A stretch of 51,566 nucleotides of DNA, taken from assembly GCA_947626985.1 (NCBI GenBank), contig CANQUG010000020.1, positions 1-51,566 of the forward strand. Direction: 5' to 3'. Below, one piece after another: positions 16,993 to 25,408 of this stretch (position 1 is its first letter; each line of letters begins with the position of its first letter). The notes beneath the pieces were generated by a model. It was given only the letters and a program-made list of their open reading frames with translations. It was not told the origin of the DNA and ran no database searches. The position numbers were made by a program, and so were the translations under genes. This stretch comes from an uncultured Lachnospiraceae bacterium. GTDB taxonomy: Bacteria > Bacillota > Clostridia > Lachnospirales > Lachnospiraceae.

Positions 16993-17019
16993 TGTCGCTA
17001 AATAGGTAGATTAGCGACA
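16993..17019 (-). repeat. Right 27-bp inverted repeat of the inverton
   Basis: Exact reverse complement of 16634-16660. It ends 8 bp before the terminator stem. Confidence 0.93.
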
Positions 17020-17027
17020 AAAAATAA

Positions 17028-17066
17028 GAGGGAAATCCATTTTTGACGGATTTCCCTCCATTTTTT
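17028..17066. terminator. Bidirectional intrinsic terminator next to the inverton
   Basis: A perfect 11-bp stem (GAGGGAAATCC/GGATTTCCCTC) has a T run on both sides: TTATTTTTT on the minus strand and ATTTTTT on the plus strand. It ends the gltX-helicase-PPTase transcript before the inverton and would stop the inverted promoter in the OFF state. Confidence 0.85.
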
Positions 17067-17105
17067 GCACCTCTGATTTTTTTGTAATTCTGATTTCATT
17101 CTGCC

Positions 17106-17687
17106 TCACGGCAGCTCAGCCTCAGCGTACTCCCACCGGATTTCCAGCGGAAAGGCCGACCACACAGCGCAGCTGTACCCTTCTTCAAAATCCAGCAGAG
17201 AATGCCATCCCTCCGACGGAACATTCCACTCTGCCCCGCTGCTGTCCCCCATAGGAATCGTCCGCAGATCCCGGGAAAGTCCCTCCCCGGTCCATTTGAT
17301 ATAAGCCTCCCGGAGCACCCACTGAGTGTAAAAAGCCTTCATGGGGTCGTCCGCCTCCAGAATCTCCGGAATCATCTCCTGAGGCACCGTCCTCTGGAGA
17401 ATCCTCCGATAATTCACCTCTCTGTGCACCTGAATATCCAGCCCCACTTCCCTTCCGGCAAAAATACAGGCCACATACTCTCCGGAATGAGTAATATTGT
17501 AATGAATAGACGGACGCAGGGTGAAAAAGGGCTTTCCGTGTTCCCCTTTGGCTCTCGGCTCGTAAGCCAGCGTCAGCCCGTATTCCTCCTTCAGTCCTTT
17601 CTCCAGAAGCTTCTCTCCGATCATGTGCTCCATGTTCTTTTTCCGGTACTGTTCCGGAATCTTCGTGTAATAAATCACCGCATTCAT
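17106..17687 (-). CDS. Sfp-type 4'-phosphopantetheinyl transferase
   Basis: Moves phosphopantetheine from CoA to a carrier-protein serine. The 193-aa protein has the family order GKPFF, HYNITHSGEYVACIF, VGLDIQ (usually VGVDIE; the metal Asp is kept) and WVLREAYIKWTGEGLS (WxxKEAxxK type). The ATG overlaps the stop of the helicase gene by 4 nt, so it is the last gene of a gltX-helicase-PPTase transcript that ends at the 17028-17066 terminator. It could be the holo-ACP synthase for acpP or serve a secondary pathway outside the window. Confidence 0.87.
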   Translation of the reverse strand: MNAVIYYTKIPEQYRKKNMEHMIGEKLLEKGLKEEYGLTLAYEPRAKGEHGKPFFTLRPSIHYNITHSGEYVACIFAGREVGLDIQVHREVNYRRILQRTVPQEMIPEILEADDPMKAFYTQWVLREAYIKWTGEGLSRDLRTIPMGDSSGAEWNVPSEGWHSLLDFEEGYSCAVWSAFPLEIRWEYAEAELP

Positions 17688-19528
17688 ATCCCTGCCTCCT
17701 CTAAAAAACGGGACGGCTCCCTTATTTTTTCATATTGCCGCTTCACGTAACAGAGCTCCAGCCGCCTCTTGGCCCTGGTCATGCCCACATAAAACAGTCT
17801 GCGCTCCTCCTCCAGCGCCTCCGGAAGCACCGCCTTTTTATAGGGAATGCTTCCCTCATTCACATTGAGGATATACACCTGTTCGTACTCCAGACCCTTG
17901 GAACCGTGCAGGGTGGTGACGGCCACGCCTTCCTGAACCCGCTCCTGCTTTCTGGCCTGCTGCGCCAGCTTCTCCCCGTAGTCATCCATGTAGGCTTCCC
18001 ATTCCTTCAGGTCCCTCATTCCTCTGGCGCTCTCCATGATCCGGTCCAGGACCTCCGTGAGCTCTTCCGGTTTTATTTTACGATACTGAGCGTATTCCTG
18101 CAAGTATTCTTCGTATCCCATGGCATTTCGGATGAAGTTGATTCCGCCGTAGGGGGCAAGGGTCTTCAGTATTTTCAGGTGAGTCTCCAAGGTGGCAATG
18201 CGGTCCTGCATCCAGTCTTTATCCCGGTAGTACTCCTTCAGCCGCTGAAAGGAAACCTGCGCCTCCCCGGCGAGGGCTTCCCTGGAAATATACCGTTTCG
18301 GCCGATTCATCACCTGGAGAAAGGTCTTTCTGCTCCGGTCCCCGGCGGCCATATGGAGATAAGCCAGAATGTTGGAGCAGATCCAGTGCCGGAAGAGATT
18401 GGGCAGCTGCTCTCTCATGGTGAAGGGCACCTGAAATTCCATGAGGGCTCCCACCAGTCCCTCGGCCTCCTGATTGGTCCGCAGGAGAATGGCCGTGTCC
18501 TCCAGCTGTTCTCCCTGCTCCAGACGTTCCTTCAGCCGGCGCACCACCTCCGTATATTCTTCTCTGGGACCGGCAAATTCCCGGCCGATCACCGGCGGGC
18601 CCGGGGGATTGGGAGTGGAGAGCTCTTTGGAAAAACGGTTTTTGTTATGGCCGATCACCTGCAGGGCGCCGGAGAGAATCTGGGGACTGCAGCGGTAATT
18701 CACATTGAGAAGCACCTGCTGCGCATTGGGGTAGTCCCGGGTAAAGTTCAGCATGATCTCCGGCTTCGCTCCCCTGAAATGATAGATGGACTGATCGTCG
18801 TCCCCCACGATAAACAGATTCTCCTCCCTGCCGGCCAGCATCCGGACAATGTCGTACTGGAGACGGTTGATATCCTGAAATTCATCCACCAGAATATAGC
18901 GGAATCTTCTCTGCCAGGCCTCCAGAATATCCTTTCTCTGGTCAAAAAGCTCATAGCAGTAAAGCATCATATCGTCAAAATCCAGCTTTCTCCTGCCCTG
19001 GCAGGCCCGTATGTAGCCCTGATAAATCTGCCGGAACACCTCGTCAGGACAGCAGGAGGAATAGTAATGCTCCAGAGAAATGCGGTTGCCCTTGACCACG
19101 CTGATCTCTCTGGCCACCTCTTCGTGGAAATCCCCTTCCTCCGCCAGCTCTCCGCCGTAAGTGAGGGTCAGCTCCTTCAGAAGCTCCGTTTTTTCCTCCT
19201 GGGAAAGAATATTGCCCGAGTCAAAGCCGTAGGCCTGTTTCAGGATTCCGTAAAAAATGCCGTGAAAGGTGCCGAAGGTCACCGGTGAGGAGGGCTCTCC
19301 CGTAAACTTTAAAAAGCGCTCCTTCATTTCTCTGGCGGCCGCCCTGGAAAAGGTCACCACAAGAATGGAGGAAGCCGGTATCTTCCCCTCCCGGATCATA
19401 TATGCAGTTCGTTCTACAATAACGGAAGTTTTCCCCGAACCGGGGCCCGCCAGGACCATCATGGGTCCTGACAGGTGGGCGATCGCCCGAAGCTGAGACG
19501 GGTTTCGTTTTACAGCGGTGTTGTTCAT
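17684..19528 (-). CDS. UvrD/PcrA-like superfamily 1 DNA helicase
   Basis: ATP-dependent 3'-5' helicase of 614 aa, likely in repair or recombination. Motif I is AGPGSGKTSVIVERTAYMI (residues 27-45), motif II VDEFQDIN near 211, motif III GDDDQSIYHFRGAKPE, motif V LHGSKGLEYEQVYILNVNEG near 541, and motif VI RRLFYVGMTRAKRRL. It is shorter than classic PcrA/UvrD (about 720-740 aa) because domain 2B is reduced. ATG 19528, 5 nt after the gltX stop, is preferred to an upstream reading that would run inside gltX. Confidence 0.9.
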   Translation of the reverse strand: MNNTAVKRNPSQLRAIAHLSGPMMVLAGPGSGKTSVIVERTAYMIREGKIPASSILVVTFSRAAAREMKERFLKFTGEPSSPVTFGTFHGIFYGILKQAYGFDSGNILSQEEKTELLKELTLTYGGELAEEGDFHEEVAREISVVKGNRISLEHYYSSCCPDEVFRQIYQGYIRACQGRRKLDFDDMMLYCYELFDQRKDILEAWQRRFRYILVDEFQDINRLQYDIVRMLAGREENLFIVGDDDQSIYHFRGAKPEIMLNFTRDYPNAQQVLLNVNYRCSPQILSGALQVIGHNKNRFSKELSTPNPPGPPVIGREFAGPREEYTEVVRRLKERLEQGEQLEDTAILLRTNQEAEGLVGALMEFQVPFTMREQLPNLFRHWICSNILAYLHMAAGDRSRKTFLQVMNRPKRYISREALAGEAQVSFQRLKEYYRDKDWMQDRIATLETHLKILKTLAPYGGINFIRNAMGYEEYLQEYAQYRKIKPEELTEVLDRIMESARGMRDLKEWEAYMDDYGEKLAQQARKQERVQEGVAVTTLHGSKGLEYEQVYILNVNEGSIPYKKAVLPEALEEERRLFYVGMTRAKRRLELCYVKRQYEKIREPSRFLEEAGI

Positions 19529-19533
19529 CTTTT

Positions 19534-20997
19534 TTACAGTCCTGCTTCCAGCTTTTCCACAGCGGCGCTTACGCGCGCCAGAGTTTCCTCTTTTCCGATG
19601 ATCTCCATGATTTCCGTGGCTCCGGCGGGCGTCATCTGCTTGCCGGATACGGCGGTGCGCAGAGGCCACATCACATAGCCGTTTTTGTAGCCTTTTTCCT
19701 TCACGAAGGCGCTGAGGGTCTCATAAAGGGGATCGTTGGAATAGTCCTCCTGGGCTTCCAGAACAGGAAGAACCTCCTTCAGCACGGCCAGAGAGCTCTC
19801 CTCGGTGGTTTTCATCTTTTTGTGCCTGTACATGGAAATCTCATAGTCCGGCACGGTCTCAAAAAAGTCGATGAGCGCCGGGATATCCGGGAATACTTCG
19901 ATCCTGGTCTGCACCATGGCGGCAATCTTTCTGAAATCATAATCCTTCTTCAGGACCTGCTTCATATAGGGAAGGGCTCTCTCATAGAACTCCGCCGGAT
20001 CCATCTTTTTCAGATATTCTCCGTTCATCCAGCGAAGCTTCACAATGTCGAACACGGCCGGCGATTTGCTCATATGGTGATAATCGAAGGCCTCCGTCAG
20101 CTCCTGGAGGGTGTAGAGCTCACGGTTCTCTGTGGGGCACCATCCCAGAAGCGCCACAAAATTTACCACGGCCTCCGTCACGAAGCCCTGCTCGATGAGG
20201 TCCTCGTAGGAGGAATGGCCGGAGCGCTTGGACAGCTTCTGATGCTCCTCATTGGTGATGAGCGGGCAGTGCACGTACACCGGGATTTCCCAGCCGAAGG
20301 CTTCGTAAATCCTGTTATACTTCGGCGCGGAGGAAAGATATTCGTTTCCTCTCACCACATGGGTGATTCCCATGAGATGGTCGTCCACCACGTTGGCAAA
20401 ATTATAGGTAGGATAGCCGTCGGATTTGATCAGGATCAGATCCTCCAGCTCCTCGTTGTTCACGGTGATATCTCCGTAAATCACGTCGTGAAAGGTGGTG
20501 GTTCCCTCTGTGGGCATGTTGAAGCGGATCACGTAAGGATCCCCTGCCGCCAGACGGCGTTCCACTTCCTCCTTCGGCAGATGGAGGCAGCGTTTATCGT
20601 AGATGGAGATCTCTTTGCCCGCCACCACCCGCTTCATGGTGGAAAGCTCCTCCTGGGTGCAGAAGCAGTAGTAGGCGTCTCCCTGGGCGATGAGCTTCTT
20701 CGCGTATTCCATGTAGATGCCCTGTTTCTGACGCTCGCTCTGTACGTAGGGACCTACGCCGCCGTCTCTGTCCGGGCCCTCGTCATGGATGAGGCCGGTC
20801 TTTTCCAGCGTGCGGTAAATAATATCCACTGCGCCCTCCACGTACCGTTCCTGGTCGGTATCCTCGATGCGCAGGATGAAATCCCCGCCCTCGTGCTTGG
20901 CGATGAGATAGGCGTACAGCGCGGTTCTCAAATTTCCCACATGCATCCTTCCGGTGGGGCTGGGGGCAAATCTTGTTCTGATTTTTGATGTCGGCAT
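19534..20997 (-). CDS. gltX: Glutamyl-tRNA synthetase
   Basis: Class I aminoacyl-tRNA synthetase charging tRNA-Glu (or tRNA-Gln before amidation). The N-terminal [20 protein letters not shown] holds the HIGH-type signature, the [12 protein letters not shown] block follows, and KLSKRSGH near residue 254 is the KMSKS loop. From ATG 20997 (AGGAG 9 nt upstream) it is 487 aa, the normal bacterial length; a start at 21030 would add 11 unlikely residues. It begins a compact operon with the helicase and the PPTase. Confidence 0.95.
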   Translation of the reverse strand: MPTSKIRTRFAPSPTGRMHVGNLRTALYAYLIAKHEGGDFILRIEDTDQERYVEGAVDIIYRTLEKTGLIHDEGPDRDGGVGPYVQSERQKQGIYMEYAKKLIAQGDAYYCFCTQEELSTMKRVVAGKEISIYDKRCLHLPKEEVERRLAAGDPYVIRFNMPTEGTTTFHDVIYGDITVNNEELEDLILIKSDGYPTYNFANVVDDHLMGITHVVRGNEYLSSAPKYNRIYEAFGWEIPVYVHCPLITNEEHQKLSKRSGHSSYEDLIEQGFVTEAVVNFVALLGWCPTENRELYTLQELTEAFDYHHMSKSPAVFDIVKLRWMNGEYLKKMDPAEFYERALPYMKQVLKKDYDFRKIAAMVQTRIEVFPDIPALIDFFETVPDYEISMYRHKKMKTTEESSLAVLKEVLPVLEAQEDYSNDPLYETLSAFVKEKGYKNGYVMWPLRTAVSGKQMTPAGATEIMEIIGKEETLARVSAAVEKLEAGL

Positions 20998-21057
20998 ATT
21001 CGTTTTCTCCTGTATTCTTAGATTTCGCATTACTGTTCATGGAAATTTACACCGGAG

Positions 21058-21801
21058 TTATTGTATCACTACTTCCTTCATAATGTCCATAGGTTTTCCA
21101 TGAATCACCAGATCCGCCCGGGAATCTGTGTAATGCTCCCTGGAATTGATGAGAACCAGCTGGCTTCCCTCGAAATCCTTGAGGAAAGCCTCGGTCAGGG
21201 GAGTTTTCAGCGTGCTTCCCATCACCAGAAGGGTATCCGCTCTCTGCACTTCCTCCGCCGCTCTGGTGATGAGGCCGTTATCCACCATCTCTCCCACCAT
21301 GGATACCGCGGGACGGACGATGGAGCTGCAGTACTCGCATTTGGGGATGCCTCTGGAGTTCTTGATATACTCGATGGGATAGACCCTTTTGCATCTCTGG
21401 CAGTAGTTGCGGAAAACGCTTCCATGGAGCTCATAGACCTTCCGGCAGCCGGCGCGCTTCGCCAGAGAATAGATATCCCGGGTGATGGTGCATTTCAGCT
21501 TTCCGCTGTCCTCCAGCTGCTTCAGCCGGATCATGCCCTCGCCGATCTCTCCCAGAACGCTGATCATGTCATTCCTGTAAAATTCAAAGAACTGCCCCGG
21601 TCTGGTGTTGAAAAAAGCCGCGTTGAACAGCTCGTCCGGGGAATATCCGTACTTCGCTTCGATATCGTAGGAATCGCTTTCGTCCCGGTAATTGGTGCAC
21701 CCGCACTCGTAGCTGACCCACACCCCCATCAGGCACACCAGATAACTGCTGTTATTGATGATCTTATTCAGACGATTGATTTTATCCATGTTCTTTTCCA
21801 T
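21058..21801 (-). CDS. Divergent SIR2 (sirtuin)-family protein
   Basis: Sirtuins couple NAD cleavage to lysine deacylation. This 247-aa protein keeps the catalytic His region (VYELHGSVFRNYC), the CxxC...CxxC zinc pair (CQRCKR, CEYCSS) and a late Rossmann segment (LLVMGSTLKTPLTEAFL). The NAD-pocket GAGxS motif is instead LMGVWVSYECGCTNYRD, and the TQNxDxLH motif reads TRDIYSLAKRAG. It may have altered substrate or NAD use. ATG 21801 has GGAGG 9 nt upstream and gives a normal sirtuin length. It stands alone between gltX and the cobalamin operon. Confidence 0.82.
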   Translation of the reverse strand: MEKNMDKINRLNKIINNSSYLVCLMGVWVSYECGCTNYRDESDSYDIEAKYGYSPDELFNAAFFNTRPGQFFEFYRNDMISVLGEIGEGMIRLKQLEDSGKLKCTITRDIYSLAKRAGCRKVYELHGSVFRNYCQRCKRVYPIEYIKNSRGIPKCEYCSSIVRPAVSMVGEMVDNGLITRAAEEVQRADTLLVMGSTLKTPLTEAFLKDFEGSQLVLINSREHYTDSRADLVIHGKPMDIMKEVVIQ

Positions 21802-21978
21802 ACTGCGCCGCCTCCGGTCTTCTGAATTTCTTCCTTTGCGTGCAGTCGCCAGGATCTCTCCGCAGGACCCTGGCGACTGCATACAAATTTTTCCTCACTC
21901 ATTATACGCCTGAAAAATCTCCTTTTCAAGGCTGAATTTTCTGTAAAATTCAACGTTTTTCTACTTTTTTCGACTTTT

Positions 21979-23076
21979 TCACTTTCTCAGCCTGCCCAGC
22001 CTCCCGGCCTCATCCAGAAGCTCTTTCAGCCTCCGGTTTCCTTGGCCGAAGGTGACTCCCGCGTCGATCACCTGAGAGCAGCTTTGCACCCAGCTCAGCG
22101 CCTCCCGGTAAGCTCTGTCGCTGATCTCCTCGAAGGGCCGTTCCGTCACCACCGCTCCGGCGAGAAGACGTGCAAGCTGATAGTCCATATCGTTCTCAAA
22201 AAGAATCCCTGCCGCAAAGGGGATTCCCTCCTTCTGCAGCTTCCGGTACACGGGAATTCCCGTTCCGCAGGAGGAGATCACGAACACCTTCGGGTCGCCC
22301 TCCGGCCTGGGCAGCTCCAGACTTCCGAAGCAGGGGTCAAAATAACCGTTGTCGATTCCGTACAGCTCCCGGATGGTCTCCTCCCTGAAGATTTCCTCCG
22401 GTTTTCCGCAGCGGAAAATCCGCTCTCCCTTCACACAGACGATCATGTCGGATATTTTCTCCGCCAGATCGATCTCGTGGAGGGACATGATCACCGTGAT
22501 TCCCTTCTTTTTTGCCATGTTCCGGAGTATGGACAGGAGTTCCAGCTTATGGCGGATATCCAGAAAGGAGGTGGGCTCGTCCAGGATAATGACCTCCGGC
22601 TCCTGGCAGATGGCTCTGGCCAGAAGGACTCTCTGGCGCTGTCCGTCGCTGATGGCATTGAAGTCCCTGTTTCCGATCTCCTGGGCGTGTACGGCCCTCA
22701 TGGCGGCTTCCACCTTCTCCTCGTCCTCCAGGGTGAGCAGCCCGAGACGGCCGGTGTAGGGATAACGGCCAGTGGCAACTACATCATGACAGGTCATCAG
22801 CTCCGGCTGCATCCGCTCGGTGAGCACCACGGCCATCCGGGTAGCCATGTCCCTGGCGGAGATTCTCTGAATGTCTTTTTTCTCCAGGAACACTGTCCCA
22901 CCCACCATCTTAAGCTGGCGGGTGATACTCTTCAGAATTGTGGATTTTCCCGCGCCGTTGGGGCCGATGAGGGACACGATCTGCCCCTTCCTGATGCCGA
23001 TGCAGATATCCCGGATCAGAGGCTTTCCGTTGTAGCCTACTGTCATGTTTTCCATCTGAACATAGTAGTCCGCCAT
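21979..23076 (-). CDS. btuD: Corrinoid/iron-complex ABC transporter ATPase with C-terminal extension
   Basis: FecE/BtuD-type ATPase powering import through the adjacent permease. Walker A GPNGAGKST lies near residues 38-46, the Q-loop region contains VVLTERMQPE, the signature is ISDGQRQRV, and Walker B is VIILDEPTSFLD followed by the H-loop SLHEID. The usual domain ends near residue 255; about 110 further residues (from LPRPEGDPKVFVISSCGTG) form an alpha/beta extension of unknown role. It lies 4 nt downstream of the permease gene. Because the operon begins with a cobalamin riboswitch, corrinoid import is the best guess. Confidence 0.82.
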   Translation of the reverse strand: MADYYVQMENMTVGYNGKPLIRDICIGIRKGQIVSLIGPNGAGKSTILKSITRQLKMVGGTVFLEKKDIQRISARDMATRMAVVLTERMQPELMTCHDVVATGRYPYTGRLGLLTLEDEEKVEAAMRAVHAQEIGNRDFNAISDGQRQRVLLARAICQEPEVIILDEPTSFLDIRHKLELLSILRNMAKKKGITVIMSLHEIDLAEKISDMIVCVKGERIFRCGKPEEIFREETIRELYGIDNGYFDPCFGSLELPRPEGDPKVFVISSCGTGIPVYRKLQKEGIPFAAGILFENDMDYQLARLLAGAVVTERPFEEISDRAYREALSWVQSCSQVIDAGVTFGQGNRRLKELLDEAGRLGRLRK

Positions 23077-23080
23077 ACTG

Positions 23081-24145
23081 TTATCTTCCTTTCTGCCGCT
23101 TCAGCATCATCCAGATCACAACGGGCGCGCCGAATACGGAGGTCACTGTGCTGATGTTTAATTCCAGAGGGGCAAAGGCGGTCCTGGCGATCAGGTCGCA
23201 CATCATGCAGAACACTGCTCCCCCCAGGAAGGTTCCCGGAATCACTACCAGAGGTCTGGAGGTGTTCAGTCCCTGCTTCACCAGATGGGGAACCGCGATT
23301 CCCACGAAGGAGATGGGGCCGGCAAAGGCGGTAACGCAGGCGGAGAGCACGCTGGACAAAAGGATGAGCGTCACCCGGAACACCTTCACGTTCACACCCA
23401 TGCTCCGGGCGTAGGCTTCGCCCAGCTGATAGGCCCCGATGGGCTTTGCCAGGAAAAAGGTGCACACGCAGGTGATTCCCACAATGATCGCCGCGGTCTG
23501 CACATTTCCCCAGCTCATGCCGGAAAAGCTTCCCTGGGACCAGTCGTGGAGGTTTACAATATCGGAATCCTCCGCGAAGGTGATGACAAAATCCGTGGCG
23601 GCGGAACAGATATAGCCGATCATGATGCCCGCCACCAGAAGAATGGCCATATGGTTCACTCTTCTGGAAATAATGAGAATAAAGCCCATGCAGAGCAGAG
23701 AGCCCGCAAAGGCCGCCACTACCAGAGTGTAGGAAGAAACCGCGCTGAAATGTCCGATAAAATAAATCATCACCAGGGCGACCACAAACTTGGCCCCGGA
23801 GGAAATTCCCAGCATAAAGGGACCCGCGATGGGGTTCCGGAAAAAAGTCTGAAGGAGGAAACCCGAGAGGGACAGGGCTCCTCCCAGAATGGCCGCCATC
23901 AGAAGTCTGGGCATACGGATCTTCCAGATAATATTGTACTCCGTGTCCTCTCCTCCCCTTCTCAGAAGGATCTCCAGGATCCGGGAGACGGAGATGCTGG
24001 TGGTTCCCGTATTGATATTCAGCACGGTGATAAAAAGAAGGGCGGCAAACAGAACCAGAAAAACCGCCGTGTATCGGGAACGCCTCCTGAAGTTCTCCAT
24101 GTGAAAGCTGTTTGCCTCGTTCACATCAGCGGTTTTTCGGTTCAT
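23081..24145 (-). CDS. btuC: FecCD/BtuC-family ABC permease
   Basis: Polytopic inner component of a type II importer, 354 aa with about ten hydrophobic segments. The family signature RMPRLLMAAILGGALSLSGF, followed by QTFFRNPIAGPFMLGISSGA, is present, as is the C-terminal GPISFVGIAVPHLVK. GGGGAG precedes ATG 24145 by 6 nt. It lies between the substrate-binding protein and the ATPase genes, which together make a complete BtuFCD-like importer. Iron-siderophore import would be the alternative, but the upstream riboswitch argues for cobalamin. Confidence 0.88.
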   Translation of the reverse strand: MNRKTADVNEANSFHMENFRRRSRYTAVFLVLFAALLFITVLNINTGTTSISVSRILEILLRRGGEDTEYNIIWKIRMPRLLMAAILGGALSLSGFLLQTFFRNPIAGPFMLGISSGAKFVVALVMIYFIGHFSAVSSYTLVVAAFAGSLLCMGFILIISRRVNHMAILLVAGIMIGYICSAATDFVITFAEDSDIVNLHDWSQGSFSGMSWGNVQTAAIIVGITCVCTFFLAKPIGAYQLGEAYARSMGVNVKVFRVTLILLSSVLSACVTAFAGPISFVGIAVPHLVKQGLNTSRPLVVIPGTFLGGAVFCMMCDLIARTAFAPLELNISTVTSVFGAPVVIWMMLKRQKGR

Positions 24146-24244
24146 GTCTGTCTCCCCTTTTCTGCAGGCTTCTGTGATTCATGCGTCAGCCGGGCTGACG
24201 CCGATTTATCGTTATGGTATCTTCACAGGCTGAAATGCCGGCCT

Positions 24245-25408
24245 TCAGCTGATTTTTGATAAAAATGTCATGCTGCTTTCATCCTGAGTGGTGAGCATCA
24301 GATGGATATCCGTGATCATATTGCCTACGATATCCGTCGCCTGATAGAGATATTTGCTGGCGCACCACACATTTCCCTCTTCTACCGCCTTGAAATCCCG
24401 GAACAGTTCGCTCTTATTGAAGAGATCCTCCAGGCTTTCGATGGGATCGTCGATGGTGGCGTTGTAGATAAGGTAGTCCGCATCCACCGCCGTGGCGTAA
24501 AATTCCTCCATGGTCATGGGAATGGCGGAACGCTGAGAATCCGGATCATCCAGATCGGGAAAGGCATAGCGGCCGCCGGCAATCTCGATCATTCTGGGAA
24601 CATAGTCGCCGGCCTTGCGCACCACCACGGAACCGTCGCTGCTCACATAAAAGAAAGCCACCGTTTTCTCCGTATTCTCAAAATCCTTCAGTTCCGTAAT
24701 CACCTTCGCCTGATCCTCAAAAAAGGCTTCCGCTTCCTCCGCTTTTCCTGTCAGAGCCCCGTAAAGCTTCACCCATTCCGTCCGCCCCAGGGGATGATTC
24801 TCGTAGCTGGAACGGTCGATAAATACAGGAACGCCCATCATTTCGATCATTTCCTGCACCTTGGGGTTGTGAAGGATCATGGTGGATTCGATGGCCAGAT
24901 CGCACTCCTCATTGAGCAGAAGCTCATAATCCGGTTCATTGTATTTGCCGGCAAAAAGAATGTCTCCAGCCTCCATGGCTTTCACCGCGTTTTCCACATA
25001 CCATCCGGACGCAGCCGTTCCCGACAGCCGGATATTTCCCAGGGAATCCACCGCATCGAAGAGGGCCATGGCCGAGGTAGCCGCAAGGTAAATTTTGTCC
25101 AGAGGCTGATAGAGAACCCTGATTCCTTCAGCCAGTCCCTCCGGCGCCTCCATTCCCTCGGGAACCACCAGATACTGAGCGCTGTCATGCACATCGATGA
25201 GCATGTATCCGCCGCTGTAGTGATAAATGTCAAAGCCCTCGGCAAACTGCAGCTCCACAGCGGATTCAAAGGTCAGTCCCGGGATTTCCGGAGCTTCCCC
25301 GGCAGTTCCTTCCGCCGCGGCGGGCACGGTCAGAAGGAAGGTCAGAAGAAGTACGGAAAAGAATACCGCGCATCCGGAGAGCCCGGACCTTATCTTAATC
25401 TGCCTCAT
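24245..25408 (-). CDS. btuF: Periplasmic-binding-protein-like corrinoid receptor (BtuF/FecB type)
   Basis: Substrate-binding protein of the TroA/BtuF fold feeding the adjacent permease. A Sec signal peptide (GCAVFFSVLLLTFLLTVPAAA) has no lipobox cysteine, unusual for a Firmicute binding protein, so it may be released or held by the large surface protein. The N-lobe includes ILFAGKYNEPDYELLLNEEC and VPVFIDRSSYENHPLG; the C-lobe includes VAFFYVSSDGSVVVRKAGDY. ATG 25408 (GGAGG 8 nt upstream) overlaps the end of the large surface-protein gene by 14 nt. Its N-lobe is plainly related to the C-terminus of that upstream protein. Confidence 0.82.
   Translation of the reverse strand: MRQIKIRSGLSGCAVFFSVLLLTFLLTVPAAAEGTAGEAPEIPGLTFESAVELQFAEGFDIYHYSGGYMLIDVHDSAQYLVVPEGMEAPEGLAEGIRVLYQPLDKIYLAATSAMALFDAVDSLGNIRLSGTAASGWYVENAVKAMEAGDILFAGKYNEPDYELLLNEECDLAIESTMILHNPKVQEMIEMMGVPVFIDRSSYENHPLGRTEWVKLYGALTGKAEEAEAFFEDQAKVITELKDFENTEKTVAFFYVSSDGSVVVRKAGDYVPRMIEIAGGRYAFPDLDDPDSQRSAIPMTMEEFYATAVDADYLIYNATIDDPIESLEDLFNKSELFRDFKAVEEGNVWCASKYLYQATDIVGNMITDIHLMLTTQDESSMTFLSKIS

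Larger units (their letters stand above)
16634..17019. promoter_or_regulatory. Candidate invertible promoter segment (inverton)
   Basis: Perfect 27-bp inverted repeats at 16634-16660 and 16993-17019 enclose 332 bp of non-coding DNA with a strong outward promoter. In the present orientation the promoter reads leftward into the TnpB-like gene, loaP and the sugar genes. After inversion it would face the terminator at 17028-17066. Each repeat is itself dyadic: TGTCGCTAA, nine bases, TTAGCGACA. That resembles a core site for a site-specific recombinase, perhaps of the tyrosine type. No matching recombinase gene was identified nearby, so it would have to act in trans. Confidence 0.75.
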
